A stretch of 55,209 nucleotides of DNA, from positions 1 to 55,209 of the forward strand of contig CALMAK010000009.1 in assembly GCA_937859515.1 (NCBI GenBank), given 5' to 3'. This stretch comes from an uncultured Candidatus Saccharibacteria bacterium (lineage in GTDB: Bacteria > Patescibacteriota > Saccharimonadia > Saccharimonadales > Saccharimonadaceae). Below, one piece after another: positions 23,602 to 32,538 of this stretch (positions are counted from its first letter, which is position 1; each line of letters begins with the position of its first letter). A program made the translations under genes and the position numbers. The notes beneath the pieces were generated by a model. The model did not search any database and was not told where the DNA came from. It saw only the letters and a program-made list of their open reading frames with translations.

Positions 23602-24789
23602 TTATCGACTTGGGAATGTGATAAACACGTATGATCCATACGTACCCGCAGAGATACGACGCTCGGAATAACCACCATTACCATCAAAATTGTATTCACT
23701 GATATTGATAGATCCGTCACCATTCACCGATTCGACATACATGATATGCCCCGTCCATGGAATACCCTGTACACCTGCTGGAATGACGACAGCATCACCT
23801 GCTTTTGGATTGTTGCCATAGCTTTGGCTTGTATAGCCACTGGTGGTTGCTGGCCACTGATAGGCATGACCTGCGCCACTAAAGTGCCGAACACCTTTGC
23901 CTGCCGCACTCAGGCGCCATGCGACATAGCTAACACACTCACGATAATACAGTCCCCATGGATCAACACAGCCTGCTGACCAGCACGGATAACCAACACC
24001 TGCCCACGGATAGCCGCCGGTGCCACCAACACTAATGTACCCACCCTGCCATGCGGCAGCTGCACGACGAAGTGCCTCTTGTTGTTCGCGTAGCTTGCTA
24101 ATTTCGCCTTGGCTAGAAGAGATCATCTTTTGATACTCGGCTTCATCACCACGAGTCTTCGCCAAAATATCAGCCTGCTGCGCCTCCTTGGAGGCCAACT
24201 CATCACGTTTTAGCTTTTGCTCATCAAGTACCTTCTTTACCTCGGCCTTCTTTGTTTCAAGCTGCTTTTTTAGACGATTGCTTTCTTCGGTCTTTTGCAC
24301 GATCGTATCGCGTACTGAGATACGACTGGCCTCTCCATCAATATAGTCTGCAAGGTTTTCACTCGCCGCTAGACGAACAATCAACGGGACATCATCACTG
24401 AGGCTACTTTTGACAATCAAATCACCCGAGACCTTGCGGTTTTCGTCAATACGCTTTTGCAGAGTAGCAATTTCAGCCACCAGTTGATCATGACGGAGCT
24501 GATTACGATTCACCTCCAGCTGAATAGCAGCTTTATCAGCCGAAAGTTGATTAACAACGTTCTGTAGCGTGTCGGCTTGCTTACGCAGTTCGTTTGCTTG
24601 ATTACGATAGTTTGAAATATCTTCGCTCAAGGCGCGAATCTTATCGTCAAATTCATCAGCACTGACAGGACGCGACGAAAACATCTGCACTGGTACCGCC
24701 ACGGCCATAATAATCACTGCAGATACAACAAGAATACGACCCAAAAATGAGAGATTAGAGACTGGTGTGGTGGTACGCAGTTTCATCAT
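23602..24789 (-). CDS. Coiled-coil CHAP-domain peptidoglycan hydrolase
   Basis: A 395-aa exported cell-wall hydrolase of the PcsB/EnvC-like plan. A signal sequence or membrane helix (LGRILVVSAVIIMAVAVPVQMF, about 17-38) is followed by a long coiled coil (about 45-245, with heptad-like runs such as RLKKQLETKKAEVKKVLDEQ) and a C-terminal CHAP domain with Cys in YRECVSYVAWRL and His in WTGHIMYVES. CHAP domains cut peptide bonds in peptidoglycan. Proteins of this design are activated by FtsEX, and ftsX and ftsE lie directly upstream (ftsX ends 39 nt before). Promoter TTGACA-18-TATACT lies just ahead of the ATG, so the gene can be made independently, with a leaderless mRNA. Confidence 0.92.
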   Translation of the reverse strand: MMKLRTTTPVSNLSFLGRILVVSAVIIMAVAVPVQMFSSRPVSADEFDDKIRALSEDISNYRNQANELRKQADTLQNVVNQLSADKAAIQLEVNRNQLRHDQLVAEIATLQKRIDENRKVSGDLIVKSSLSDDVPLIVRLAASENLADYIDGEASRISVRDTIVQKTEESNRLKKQLETKKAEVKKVLDEQKLKRDELASKEAQQADILAKTRGDEAEYQKMISSSQGEISKLREQQEALRRAAAAWQGGYISVGGTGGYPWAGVGYPCWSAGCVDPWGLYYRECVSYVAWRLSAAGKGVRHFSGAGHAYQWPATTSGYTSQSYGNNPKAGDAVVIPAGVQGIPWTGHIMYVESVNGDGSINISEYNFDGNGGYSERRISAGTYGSYVFITFPSR

Positions 24790-24797
24790 ATGAAGCT

Positions 24798-24827
24798 AGT
24801 ATAGCATAAGCACAATGATGCTGTCAA
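24798..24827 (-). promoter_or_regulatory. Promoter of the CHAP hydrolase gene
   Basis: TTGACA (24827-24822), 18-nt spacer ending CTTATGC, TATACT (24803-24798). The first ATG (24789) is 8 nt after the -10. Confidence 0.82.
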
Positions 24828-25808
24828 TTAAATCTTGAGGTAGCGACGCGTTGCCAGTAACGAGGAAACAACACCAATAATTGCACCAACAACAATCATC
24901 GCTAGCAAGACGAATGGTAGATAGATAATTACCGTGTTTACTGTACCCGCAACTGCAATACCATTACTTGTCAGTGTGTCTTGTGTCGCATAGAGTCCAC
25001 CAACGCCGATACCCGTTGCAATGATGGCAGCGATAAATCCATAGACAACTGCTTCTACAACAAATGGCCCACGAATGAACGAACGCTCAGCACCAATCAG
25101 CTTCATCATTTGAATCTCTTCGCGACGATTAAAGATCGCCATGCGAATCGTATTAAAGATGATCAGGGATGATATGGCGACAAAGACAGATCCTGCCACA
25201 ATACCTGCTTTATCAGCAAAGCTCACCCATCCACCAATACGTTCAATTGCGGTGCGCTGTGGACCAGCAAATGAAGGTGGCTGCGAATCATCGATAACTT
25301 CCTGTAGCCCTTTGTCATCCTTAACAAATTGCTGCAATTGGCTCGTGTCATTGATATCCTTCACCTTAATACGAAGGCGCCAAGGAAACTCTGGGTCAGA
25401 GTTATTCAACGAATTCAATGTCGTCGCATCAGCCTTGTTGTCCTCGATAAACTGCGTGCGGGCTTCATCGGGCGTAATAACTTTGACACTAGTGACGCTA
25501 TCGAGATTACGCACACCGTCCGCCACATCCCGGACTGCCTTTTCCTTGGCTTCGGAGTCAATATAGATCGTCATGTCAACCTTGTCGCGGATTGAATTGA
25601 CCGTATTTGTCAGAACGTCTCGTGCCGCAAAGGTAGTAAAGACAATTAATAGCGTAATCGTCATCACTGCTGTAGCCGCGATTGTCAGCCATGCATTACG
25701 GCTGAAGTTATTAACACCATATCGCACCATACGAATAAACGTCAGTAAACGGCGACGGCGACGGCGCTGCTGTGCAAAGGTCTTTGAATCTACCTTACGC
25801 TTGCTCAT
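24828..25808 (-). CDS. ftsX: Cell-division ABC permease FtsX
   Basis: A 326-aa protein with the FtsX plan: a basic N-terminal cytoplasmic tail (QQRRRRRRLLTFIRMVRYG), TM1 (about 40-65), a large extracellular domain (about 70-215), and three C-terminal helices with the conserved EIQMMKLIGAERSFIRGPF loop between them. With FtsE it transmits ATP hydrolysis to periplasmic or extracellular amidase activators at division. Its ATG overlaps the ftsE stop by 4 nt (ATGA), and the CHAP hydrolase gene is immediately downstream. Confidence 0.95.
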   Translation of the reverse strand: MSKRKVDSKTFAQQRRRRRRLLTFIRMVRYGVNNFSRNAWLTIAATAVMTITLLIVFTTFAARDVLTNTVNSIRDKVDMTIYIDSEAKEKAVRDVADGVRNLDSVTSVKVITPDEARTQFIEDNKADATTLNSLNNSDPEFPWRLRIKVKDINDTSQLQQFVKDDKGLQEVIDDSQPPSFAGPQRTAIERIGGWVSFADKAGIVAGSVFVAISSLIIFNTIRMAIFNRREEIQMMKLIGAERSFIRGPFVVEAVVYGFIAAIIATGIGVGGLYATQDTLTSNGIAVAGTVNTVIIYLPFVLLAMIVVGAIIGVVSSLLATRRYLKI

Positions 25809-26491
25809 TGCCGATAGCTCCCTTGGGCTTGATCACTGGTAATCTTACCCTTTTCAAGCGTAATCACACGGCGTTTTAGCTTATTGACGATGTCAACGTT
25901 GTGTGTCGTCAACAGTACCGTTGTACCGTATTTGTTGATCTTTTCGAGTAGCCTGACAATATCCCAGCTGTGACGTGGATCAAGATTACCCGTTGGCTCA
26001 TCAGCAATCAGAATCTTTGGCTGACGCACTATCGCACGGGCAATTGCCACACGCTGGCGTTCACCACCAGAGAGCTGATGCGGAAAGTTCTTTTCCTTCC
26101 CTTTCAATCCGACGAGTTCAATTACTTTTGGTACAGTGTTTTTAATCTCACGGTTTGTCATGCCGGCAATTTCAAGCGCAAAGGCGATATTTTCGAATAC
26201 CGTGCGTTGTGGCAGCAATTTGAAATCCTGAAAAACCACGCCAATCTTACGGCGCAACAACGGGATATGCTTGTCACGCAATGTGTCATAGTCAATACCA
26301 CCAACCACGATCTTGCCACTGTCTGGCTTTTCCTCGCGCGTCAGCAATTTGAGCAGCGTCGACTTACCTGCACCACTGGTACCGACCAGAATAACAAACT
26401 CTTTTGGCTCAACAAAAAGACTGATGCGATTAATCGCAGGATGTCCTGACGATTTGCGATAGGTTTTTGTGACACGATCAAGAAGAATCAT
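25805..26491 (-). CDS. ftsE: Cell-division ATP-binding protein FtsE
   Basis: A 228-aa ABC ATPase with Walker A GTSGAGKST (about 37-45), Q-loop VVFQDFKLLPQRTVFENIAF, signature LSGGERQRVAIARA, Walker [14 protein letters not shown] and H-loop TTHNVD. The Q-loop neighbourhood and the ftsX partner identify it as FtsE. It is coupled to ftsX by an ATGA overlap. A TGATATACT extended -10 (26508-26500) lies 8 nt before the ATG, again suggesting a leaderless operon transcript. Confidence 0.95.
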   Translation of the reverse strand: MILLDRVTKTYRKSSGHPAINRISLFVEPKEFVILVGTSGAGKSTLLKLLTREEKPDSGKIVVGGIDYDTLRDKHIPLLRRKIGVVFQDFKLLPQRTVFENIAFALEIAGMTNREIKNTVPKVIELVGLKGKEKNFPHQLSGGERQRVAIARAIVRQPKILIADEPTGNLDPRHSWDIVRLLEKINKYGTTVLLTTHNVDIVNKLKRRVITLEKGKITSDQAQGSYRQ

Positions 26492-26547
26492 ATGCCTTTA
26501 GTATATCATGAATACGCGAGGTAAGCGCAAGCCTGATCAACGTAAAA

Positions 26548-26581
26548 GCTGCACAGAAACCTTGATAGGATTCTGTGCAGC
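26548..26581 (-). terminator. Intrinsic terminator after the Pro/Ala-rich protein gene
   Basis: Perfect 11-bp stem GCTGCACAGAA / TTCTGTGCAGC around a 12-nt loop. On the minus strand it is followed by TTTTA. It lies 21 nt after the stop of the gene at 26602-27534 and separates it from ftsE. Confidence 0.8.
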
Positions 26582-26601
26582 ATTATTTTAGGAATGTAAA
26601 A

Positions 26602-27534
26602 TTATTCTTCGATCTCTAGTGAGTTAAAGATCTTTTCAGCAGCCTTCCTAAAGCCTGGCTCGATCTGACTGTGTGCAGCAACCATAAGCATATACATCTT
26701 GTCGTCCGTAAACACCATTCGCATATAAAGGTCACCCGTCTTTTTACCATCAGTGTGAACAGTCGCCGTAAACGTACGTGCTGTCATACCTTGATAATCA
26801 TCCTTGTTGATCTTGAAGTCTTTGATCTCAGTGCTACTACTGTTCGAGCCCACTTCACTTTCCATCGCTTTGGCAAATGCCTCTTCAGTAAACATCTCGT
26901 CGTATGATTCTACGATAGTTTTCACCGACATACTTGCAGGAACGTCAACTGCTGATACCGTAAGACCAGAATAGACATCTTCGCCATCTTCGGCCTCACG
27001 TACTTCACTCTTCCAGCTGATAGTACCACCACTTTCTTCCTTCTCGTAATCCTTTGGTACAAGAACAGTGAAGTCATCACCCTTATAAGTCTCAAGTGAG
27101 ATTGAGCTAAATACAAACGCAATCAGCACCCATACAATAAGACCGATAACTACCGCACCACCGACAATACCGGCAATCAGCGCGATGAGCTTGTTGTTCT
27201 TTGCGGGCATCGGTGCAAGTGCTGGACCCGTGCCGAATGCTGCAGGACCGGCAACTGGCGGCTGAGGCGGAACGGCACCAGGGGTTGGCGCAAAAGGTTG
27301 CGCGGCAACAGGCTGGGCTGGCTCTGGAGCGACAGGCTGAGGTGCAGCAGCTGGAGCTGAGGCAGTATCAAACACGGGTGCAGGCGCTTCTGGAGTGACA
27401 GGCGCTGGCGCAGCATCTACTTCAGGCTGCGGCTGAGAAGCAACAGGCTGCTGTGGCACTTCCGGCATAGCAGGCTGCTCTGGTGGCGTCGGGCCCACAG
27501 GTGCTTGAGGATTATTAGGCTGTTCTGGATTCAT
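26602..27534 (-). CDS. Pro/Ala-rich membrane protein with outer PsbP-like domain
   Basis: A 310-aa protein in three parts. Residues 1-115 are a low-complexity Pro/Ala/Gln-rich cytoplasmic tail (repeats such as PVAPEPAQPVAAQP). Residues about 118-145 form one membrane helix (LIALIAGIVGGAVVIGLIVW). The rest is an extracellular domain starting YKGDDFTVLVPKDYEKEE, like the PsbP/MOG1-like opening seen in the protein at 10778. No catalytic motif is visible. Proline-rich cytoplasmic tails often mediate protein contacts. It stands alone, ends in a terminator, and its function is unknown. Confidence 0.8.
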   Translation of the reverse strand: MNPEQPNNPQAPVGPTPPEQPAMPEVPQQPVASQPQPEVDAAPAPVTPEAPAPVFDTASAPAAAPQPVAPEPAQPVAAQPFAPTPGAVPPQPPVAGPAAFGTGPALAPMPAKNNKLIALIAGIVGGAVVIGLIVWVLIAFVFSSISLETYKGDDFTVLVPKDYEKEESGGTISWKSEVREAEDGEDVYSGLTVSAVDVPASMSVKTIVESYDEMFTEEAFAKAMESEVGSNSSSTEIKDFKINKDDYQGMTARTFTATVHTDGKKTGDLYMRMVFTDDKMYMLMVAAHSQIEPGFRKAAEKIFNSLEIEE

Positions 27535-27607
27535 GATTATTCCCTACTCTTATTACTTATTTACTTTTTATTTAACCACAACTTTGATAAATACAGAAGT
27601 TTGGTCA

Positions 27608-28678
27608 TTACTGTTGCAAAAAAGCCTCAATAAAACCATCAATTTTACCGTCGAGAACCCCTGACGTGTCCTTACTCTCAAATTTCGTGCGAGTATCTTT
27701 GACCATCTGATACGGATGAAGGACGTAGTTACGAATCTGACTACCCCAGTTGGCGCTTTCACCTGCTTGGAGGTCGTTCAACGTTTCGGCGTGTTGCTCA
27801 ACTTGCAATTGCGCCAGTTTACTGCGAAGAATCTTTAGCGCGGTCTCTTTGTTTTGGATCTGACTGCGCTCATTTTGAATCGCCACGACGATACCTGTTG
27901 GCAGGTGTGTCACGCGCACAGCGCTGTCGGTGGTGTTGACCGACTGCCCCCCGTGTCCACCACTGCGGTATACATCAATTTTAAGGTCTTTATCGTCAAT
28001 TTGTACCTCCTCGGGTGCATCAATCTGCGGCAATATTTCGACAAGTGCAAATGAGGTCTGACGCAAGTTGTCACTATTGAATGGACTGAGGCGCACGAGA
28101 CGATGCACGCCATGCTCACTACGCAATTTCCCATAGGCATACGGACCTGCAATTTCGATAACACTCGATTTAATGCCAGCCTCGTCACCCGATGAACGTT
28201 CGACCATGCTCGCTTGCATACCAGATTTCTCTGCCCAGCGGAGGTACATTCGCTCCAGCATCTCCGTCCAGTCTTGTGCATCGGTGCCACCAACACCGGC
28301 ACTAAGTCGAATAATAGCATTATGATCATCATACGAACCATTAAACATTAGTTCCTTCTGGCGCTCAGCAAATTCTGCCTCAAGCGCGCTTACCTGGCCC
28401 TCAAACTCTGCCAGCAGACTATCATCACCCAGTTCCATCAATTCTAAAATATCATTCACTTGTACAGAAATTGTTTGCCACGGCGCAATTATGGCCGCAA
28501 GAACCGCATGCTGCTTCGTCTTCTCCTGTGCAAAGACAGGATTGTTCCAAATCTCTGGCGCCGATATCTCACGCTCAAGCAACGCGAGCTGGTCGCGCTT
28601 CTCATCTAGGTGTAGCTGCGTCGTAGCTGCACGTATTGCGCCCTGCAGGGCTTCAATTCGTTTTTTCAAAGGTTGCAT
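27608..28678 (-). CDS. prfB: Peptide chain release factor 2
   Basis: Releases peptides at UGA and UAA stops. The 356-aa protein carries the RF2 anticodon-like tripeptide SPF (in RLVRLSPFNS) and the catalytic GGQ (SGGHGGQSVNTTDSAVR). The frame is continuous from the first ATG, so the programmed +1 frameshift used for autoregulation in many bacteria is absent. Its presence shows that UGA is a stop here, unlike in Gracilibacteria and Absconditabacteria, which recode UGA. It starts 3 nt after the murL stop and is probably cotranscribed with murD-murL. Confidence 0.97.
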   Translation of the reverse strand: MQPLKKRIEALQGAIRAATTQLHLDEKRDQLALLEREISAPEIWNNPVFAQEKTKQHAVLAAIIAPWQTISVQVNDILELMELGDDSLLAEFEGQVSALEAEFAERQKELMFNGSYDDHNAIIRLSAGVGGTDAQDWTEMLERMYLRWAEKSGMQASMVERSSGDEAGIKSSVIEIAGPYAYGKLRSEHGVHRLVRLSPFNSDNLRQTSFALVEILPQIDAPEEVQIDDKDLKIDVYRSGGHGGQSVNTTDSAVRVTHLPTGIVVAIQNERSQIQNKETALKILRSKLAQLQVEQHAETLNDLQAGESANWGSQIRNYVLHPYQMVKDTRTKFESKDTSGVLDGKIDGFIEAFLQQ

Positions 28679-28680
28679 TG

Positions 28681-29934
28681 TTATAATTGTATCACTTGTG
28701 ACGGATACTCGTGATTCCGATCAAAAGCCGACAGTGGAACATCGAACGGCAACGACATATGGCCACACGCACGCGCCATCTGATATGCAGCTCGCAACTC
28801 ATCCACCTCCCCAATGCATTCGAATGGCTTAATAGCATCACCAATCCCTAGTAATCCCTTAAACGTATCTACCAGTGCACCATCCGCAAAAAGATCTTTG
28901 CCGCCAAAGATTTCCTGCAACTCGTTAACCGGCAAGAATGGCGCAAACAAGAGGTATGAGTTGGCACACTTTGGACAAGCGCCGCACCATGTCAGCTCTG
29001 TATTATCGACACCTTGCCTATAGTTAGCGACATTACACGAACTGAAATAGCGTCCATAAGTATCCCATGATTTCTCAGTGAATAACTCCGCAATTCGCAG
29101 TTCGCTATACTGACGAAGCGGCGAACCAATCTGGATATTAGGAGATACATACCTCATGACATATTCGGCAAATAGTTGCTCGGCACTCCATGTTTTCGAC
29201 CATTGGTGCGTAACGGCTAAATCATCAATATATACATGAGGCTCTTCACCTTCATGTCCGATGGCGGTCAGGATAGTATTCTTATCGTCAAGTACAGCCT
29301 GCACAAGCGCAATCGCCATAACAATGAAGGTAACGGGGACATGACCGTTCTTACCGCCGCCCCTAGTCGCCTGACGCAACGCCTCTTTATCGATATGTCG
29401 CCGAATCATTTGCACCGGCTGCCCGATTCTGTCGATTACGGCGGGATACTGTTGACCGCTTGAAATATAGAGAGATGAAAAATCTATTGCCCGCTCATTT
29501 AAAAGCGTCGCAACAAGTAAAGAGTCCTTGCCACCACTCTGCAAGGAGATGATGCCCTTGCCATCATATGGCACTGCGGTACGCGTTTCGCCTGATGCTA
29601 CGAACTGCGCCAAATCAGCACGCTTAAGACCGTTCTCGTATGCGAATTGACCAAGCCCTTCTTGATACACTTTGTTTAAGAATTCTGCCTGCCAGGTATC
29701 TATATTTTGCCCTATTATACGCACATTCGGCGTTGGAAATGTTTTATAGTATGACGTCCCTATCAACAAGAAGGCTAGTGACAGTGCCCGGTCAAGCACC
29801 GCCGTATTAAACCCTCGCCCGATCGTAAACTGGATAGTCTCAGTAAAACTTGGTCCTTGATCAAAATAATATCTAAAAACCGCCTCACCCGTATTAGCAT
29901 CAAATGAATAAGTATCAAAGATAAACTGCGTCAT
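28681..29934 (-). CDS. murL: MurL: UDP-MurNAc-L-Ala-L-Glu epimerase
   Basis: A 417-aa protein with the MurL layout. The N-terminal domain has the conserved GTSYYKTFP (59-67) and GLGQFAYENGL (93-103). A PP-loop ATP site SGGKDSLL (133-140) comes next, then GGGKNGHVPVTFIVMAIALV, and a C-terminal block with CNVANYRQGV, WCGACPKCANSYLLFAPFL, FGGKDLF and KPFECIGE. In Xanthomonas MurL uses ATP to epimerise the terminal L-Glu of UDP-MurNAc-L-Ala-L-Glu to D-Glu. Its start overlaps murD by 4 nt (ATGA), matching the murD2-murL pairing of that pathway. The main alternative is another PP-loop AMP-forming enzyme, but the cysteine block and the neighbour argue for MurL. Confidence 0.85.
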   Translation of the reverse strand: MTQFIFDTYSFDANTGEAVFRYYFDQGPSFTETIQFTIGRGFNTAVLDRALSLAFLLIGTSYYKTFPTPNVRIIGQNIDTWQAEFLNKVYQEGLGQFAYENGLKRADLAQFVASGETRTAVPYDGKGIISLQSGGKDSLLVATLLNERAIDFSSLYISSGQQYPAVIDRIGQPVQMIRRHIDKEALRQATRGGGKNGHVPVTFIVMAIALVQAVLDDKNTILTAIGHEGEEPHVYIDDLAVTHQWSKTWSAEQLFAEYVMRYVSPNIQIGSPLRQYSELRIAELFTEKSWDTYGRYFSSCNVANYRQGVDNTELTWCGACPKCANSYLLFAPFLPVNELQEIFGGKDLFADGALVDTFKGLLGIGDAIKPFECIGEVDELRAAYQMARACGHMSLPFDVPLSAFDRNHEYPSQVIQL

Positions 29935-31229
29935 AAGCCCTGTACAATATTCCTAAACTGATCACCTCGATCATAGAAATTCTTAAACATATCAAAGCTT
30001 GCACAGGCTGGACTGAGGATGACGATATCCCCAGGTGCAGCTGCCCGGCGCGCCAACCCAACCACCTCTTGCATCGTCTGGACGTCAGTAACTTCCATTG
30101 GCTGCGTTACTCCATTCTGTCGAAGGATATCGGCTAGTTTATGGCGAATCTTTCCAATAATAATGAGCTGTTTTACATTTGGTGCGTCTTTAATCACCTG
30201 TGCCAACTCTGTAAAATCTGCACCCTTATCGATACCACCCAAAATAACAATCTCAGGACTCGTAAACGCACGAATCGCCGCTACTGCTGCCCCAGCCGCC
30301 GACGAAAAGCTATCATTATAATATTGCACACCGTCAAGCTCGCGCACCAACTCGAGGCGATGCGGAAGACCGGCAAATGACCGTAATCCTTCGGCAATAA
30401 TATCTGGCTCTTGAACCCACGGCCAAGCAGCTGTTATTGCAGCAAGTGCATTCTCAAGATTATGCTGACCAGGTAACAATAAATTATCAAGGTCACACAG
30501 TTCGGTTTCTCCGTAATAGAGCATATCCCCTCGGACATGTGCGGTATACTCAGATGGATATGGTAGTCGTTGCCCAGGCGAAAGCTGCGCAATCTTTGTC
30601 GCATATGCATTAGCGACATTATATACCACTCTGTCGGTCGTAAGCTGGTTAGCCGCAATCTGTGATTTTGCCGTAACATAATCGTTAAAACCAGCATGTG
30701 TATCAAGATGATCCGGCTCAATCATTAGCACAACTGCAACTTGTGGCGACACCTCAAGATCCCACAGCTGAAAACTCGACAGCTCATAGACAACAATGTC
30801 ATTTTCATGAACCTCAGATAGCACCTCAAGCGCTGGCTGCCCGATGTTTCCAACAAGATGGACGGTCTTACCAGCCGCCCTTAATATCGAAGTGATAAGG
30901 CTACTTGTCGTCCCCTTACCCTTTGTGCCGGTAACGCCAATGATTGGAACTCCTCTATCAATACATCTTGCAAAGAATTCATTAGTCCCTGACCAAATTT
31001 TGCCATCTGTTTTTATCTTGCGCGGTGCAAGACTAGCGGTACGTATCACCATATCAAATCCTTCGAGCTTTCCGAACACATCCTCGCCCGTCATGATATT
31101 AGCATCTATTGGCATATCACCGGAGGAAATTTCGCGCTCATCAACAATCACCACTTCATTCTCTGGTGTATTCCAATAGTCGTAGCTCACTTTTCCTTCG
31201 GCACCATAGCCTGCAATCGCAATCTTCAT
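29931..31229 (-). CDS. murD: MurD-type ligase, probably L-Glu-adding (MurD2)
   Basis: Adds glutamate to UDP-MurNAc-L-Ala in cytosolic peptidoglycan-precursor synthesis. The start at 31229 gives MKIAIAGYGAEGKVSY, the N-terminal UDP-binding domain; a frame extending 11 codons further upstream has no support. Mur-ligase signatures: ATP loop VTGTKGKGTTSSLI, PDHLDTHAGFNDYVTAKSQI with the carbamylated Lys, NLENALAAITAAW, and a C-terminal GGIDKGADFTEL. The 4-nt overlap with murL suggests the D-Glu-independent variant MurD2, which uses L-Glu; the sequence alone cannot settle substrate chirality. Confidence 0.9.
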   Translation of the reverse strand: MKIAIAGYGAEGKVSYDYWNTPENEVVIVDEREISSGDMPIDANIMTGEDVFGKLEGFDMVIRTASLAPRKIKTDGKIWSGTNEFFARCIDRGVPIIGVTGTKGKGTTSSLITSILRAAGKTVHLVGNIGQPALEVLSEVHENDIVVYELSSFQLWDLEVSPQVAVVLMIEPDHLDTHAGFNDYVTAKSQIAANQLTTDRVVYNVANAYATKIAQLSPGQRLPYPSEYTAHVRGDMLYYGETELCDLDNLLLPGQHNLENALAAITAAWPWVQEPDIIAEGLRSFAGLPHRLELVRELDGVQYYNDSFSSAAGAAVAAIRAFTSPEIVILGGIDKGADFTELAQVIKDAPNVKQLIIIGKIRHKLADILRQNGVTQPMEVTDVQTMQEVVGLARRAAAPGDIVILSPACASFDMFKNFYDRGDQFRNIVQGL

Positions 31230-31242
31230 AGTATCTACTATA

Positions 31243-32532
31243 CTACGCGAAGAGCGTATCAAGTGTCTTATAGTGTCGGGCGTTATCGGCTTTCTTTACG
31301 TTACCAATTTCACCCAATGCCCAAATACCCGCCGCCAAGAACTCTTGTGCGAGTGCAACCATACGCTCTCTCGTGATAGCTGAAATGCGCTTATCTGCAT
31401 CAGCAATCGGGTCAATTGTACCGTCAAAGAAGTAGTCGCCGCCATACCAGCCAGCCAATGCACCGACGGTCTGTCCGCGCATCTGATAATCCCCTGTCAG
31501 GAACTGCTTAGTTTCATCAAGTTCATGCTCGGAGATATCACCCGCAGCCACTCGTTTAATTTCTTTTACAATCAAACTATACAATGCGTCGGCATTTTCA
31601 GGGCGTACTTGTCCATAAAATTCCCAGCTGGAAGTGCCATCAAGGTCGACGTTCGAGTTTGACCCCATACCATAGCAGATGCCATCAGCACGCGCCTTGC
31701 CCCAGATACGCGAGTGCATTGTGCCGGTCAAAACATGATTCAACGCCGCCATTGCAACCAAATCGTCTGTCGACAGATGACGGCGAATGACCATGACAAT
31801 ACCAAAGTTACTGTTTTCCTGATCGGCACGCTTTAGCAGAACTGGCGGCGCAGCATTTATCCCATCACTGCGTGGCTCAAGACGCTCACCTCGCGGCAGA
31901 CGCCACGACTCCAACAATGTCTTCACCTCGTCTTCATGTCCACTAAAATCACCAGCTAGCACAAATCGCATATTGAGATGCGTGTGCGTACGCGTATGAT
32001 GCTCAATGATGTCATCGACTGTTACCGCATCAATCGTGGCAATTTTCTCATTGTCCAGCAACGAATGTCCGCCCATCGCACGATTGATATGCTGCCACAT
32101 AACACGTGGGTTGTTGTGTGCTTGGCCTGCTAATTCTTCGTGAACATTCCCTTTTTCCGCCTCAAGTATTTCGGGCAAAAACCTTGGTCGCGTAATCGCC
32201 AATTGCTGCAATTCAAGAATGCGACGCCACTCAAACTGTGCACAATCTGCATAGTAGTGCATGTTTGTATCAAATGTGCTGGCATTACTAAATGCACCAT
32301 TACGACTAAACTCTTGGCTGAAGGCTTCCATCGTGTCAAATTCTTCGTTTGGACCAAACGCCATATGCTCCATGAGATGGGCGGTTTGATGAATTTCAGG
32401 CGCCCGAGCAAAGTCATTGCCTGCCCGAAAATGAATAGTATAACTCATTACCGTGCTGTCCGGCACGTTAACAATCAATCCACTAGCACCCGTTGATAGC
32501 TTAAGTTCGTTGACGGTGTGTTTTAGTGGCAT
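31243..32532 (-). CDS. M16-family zinc peptidase (copy 2)
   Basis: A 429-aa M16 (pitrilysin/processing-peptidase) protein. The inverted zinc motif HxxEH is intact in AHLMEHMAFG (H52, E55, H56), and the distal Glu lies in EAEKGNVHEELAG about 75 residues later. The second M16 half carries RVAAGDISEHELDETKQFLT and the substrate-binding MRGQTVGALAGW region. No signal peptide is visible, so it is probably cytoplasmic. It is a tandem paralogue of the next gene upstream; the gap is 6 nt. Both copies keep the zinc ligands, so this is not the usual active/inactive subunit pair. Confidence 0.92.
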   Translation of the reverse strand: MPLKHTVNELKLSTGASGLIVNVPDSTVMSYTIHFRAGNDFARAPEIHQTAHLMEHMAFGPNEEFDTMEAFSQEFSRNGAFSNASTFDTNMHYYADCAQFEWRRILELQQLAITRPRFLPEILEAEKGNVHEELAGQAHNNPRVMWQHINRAMGGHSLLDNEKIATIDAVTVDDIIEHHTRTHTHLNMRFVLAGDFSGHEDEVKTLLESWRLPRGERLEPRSDGINAAPPVLLKRADQENSNFGIVMVIRRHLSTDDLVAMAALNHVLTGTMHSRIWGKARADGICYGMGSNSNVDLDGTSSWEFYGQVRPENADALYSLIVKEIKRVAAGDISEHELDETKQFLTGDYQMRGQTVGALAGWYGGDYFFDGTIDPIADADKRISAITRERMVALAQEFLAAGIWALGEIGNVKKADNARHYKTLDTLFA

Positions 32533-32538
32533 GTGTGT

